In this document: positions 6,286 through 6,685 of the stretch, one piece after another | Layout: the number at the start of each line of letters is the position of its first letter | Position numbering within the stretch: the stretch's first letter is position 1 | Source: JAUVXY01 sp964392345 | GTDB lineage: Bacteria; Actinomycetota; Humimicrobiia; Humimicrobiales; Humimicrobiaceae | Assembly (NCBI GenBank): GCA_964392345.1 | Contig: CAYMPQ010000076.1 | Span: forward strand, 1-6,685 | DNA length: 6,685 nucleotides | Direction: 5' to 3' | Notes under the pieces: generated by a model | Seen by the model: only the letters and a program-made list of their open reading frames with translations | Database searches by the model: none | What the model was told of the DNA's origin: nothing | Made by a program: the position numbers and the translations under genes

Positions 6286-6298
6286 GTGTCCGAATTGC
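6277..6298. repeat. 7-bp inverted repeat over the -35 box, candidate operator
   Basis: GCAATTC (6277-6283) and GAATTGC (6292-6298) form perfect arms around an 8-bp centre, overlapping the -35 hexamer of the toxin-antitoxin promoter. Such a placement is expected for an operator bound by an AbrB-type antitoxin. No T-run follows it on the minus strand, so it is not a good terminator for the gene upstream. Confidence 0.5.
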
Positions 6299-6442
6299 TT
6301 TATTTAAAATATAATTGAAATCGTATCATTGCCTGCCATATTAATATTATAGCAAAATAAATTGAGGAGCTTTACTTTCAACAAAAGAAAATCATTAATC
6401 AAGAATAGTTACGAATTAAATTGTAGTAATTTAGATTACTTG

Positions 6443-6685
6443 TTATTGCAGTATATTGTAAATTTCCCAGGGATATAGTTGTTTAACATTTCTATATTTG
6501 CTATTCTTATTTTTATTCAAGGTAATACAAATTACATCTTTTGTATTATATTTATTCGAAAAATAAAGTGCGTTTTTTATTAATTTGTCTCTAAAACAAA
6601 TCTTAACCTCTGCTGGTATAAGTTTACTTCTGTCTAAAATAAAATCAACTTCCTGACCTTTATTTGTTCTCCAAAAGTAAATATT
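6443..6685 (-). CDS. C-terminal fragment of a DUF4143 ATPase (5' end outside window)
   Basis: The frame is open from the right edge for 80 codons to a TAA at 6445-6443. The peptide carries the C-terminal PD-(D/E)XK-like core of DUF4143: IYFWRTNKGQEVDFIL (E12, D14 of the fragment), then LIPAEVK (E26, K28), a helix with ALYFSNKYN and a strand VICITLN. It ends LYPWEIYNIL, the usual end of the family. Unlike the ATPases at 229-1416 and 4048-5370, it keeps EVK. The ATPase domain would lie beyond the window, so whether the gene is whole cannot be judged. About 220 bp separate it from the antitoxin gene, with its own promoter there. Confidence 0.82.
   Translation of the reverse strand, partial: NIYFWRTNKGQEVDFILDRSKLIPAEVKICFRDKLIKNALYFSNKYNTKDVICITLNKNKNSKYRNVKQLYPWEIYNILQ

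Overview
The window looks like a piece of an AT-rich bacterial genome. Spot counts give about 22-35% GC in most rows and about 38-43% in 1772-2806. Bacterial -35/-10 promoters (TTGACA, TATAAT) precede several genes, and one product has a lipoprotein-like signal peptide. The species cannot be named from this. Every supported gene lies on the minus strand, so transcription runs from high to low coordinates. No rRNA, tRNA, CRISPR array or transposase gene was seen.

Layout in transcription order. 6443-6685 is the 3' end of a DUF4143 ATPase cut by the window edge. 5495-6218 is an intact two-gene toxin-antitoxin operon: an AbrB/SpoVT-type antitoxin (5925-6218), then an overlapping PIN-domain VapC-like ribonuclease (5495-5932). 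A 7-bp inverted repeat lies on its promoter. 4048-5370 is an intact AAA_14/DUF4143 ATPase with its own promoter. Directly behind it, probably in the same transcript, is an unrecognised exported or lipid-anchored protein with an HExxH zinc-peptidase motif (2920-4002). 1772-2806 is a second-lineage DUF4143 ATPase that has lost its N-terminal ATPase half and has a different base composition. 1532-1720 is a 62-codon chimera of an ATPase N terminus and a PIN C terminus. 229-1416 is a third, nearly complete ATPase whose last ~30 codons are displaced by a frameshift (true end near 146). 1-87 is the first 29 codons of a MNT-type nucleotidyltransferase running out of the window.

Overall this is an accessory region of toxin-antitoxin genes and multicopy DUF4143 ATPases, with clear decay: one truncation, one fusion remnant and one frameshift. 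The order 'PIN C terminus, strong promoter, AAA_14/DUF4143 ATPase' occurs twice (1416-1580 and 5370-5540), which suggests an old duplicated module. The least explained unit is the ATPase plus HExxH protein pair at 2920-5370. A joint function is an inference from spacing only.
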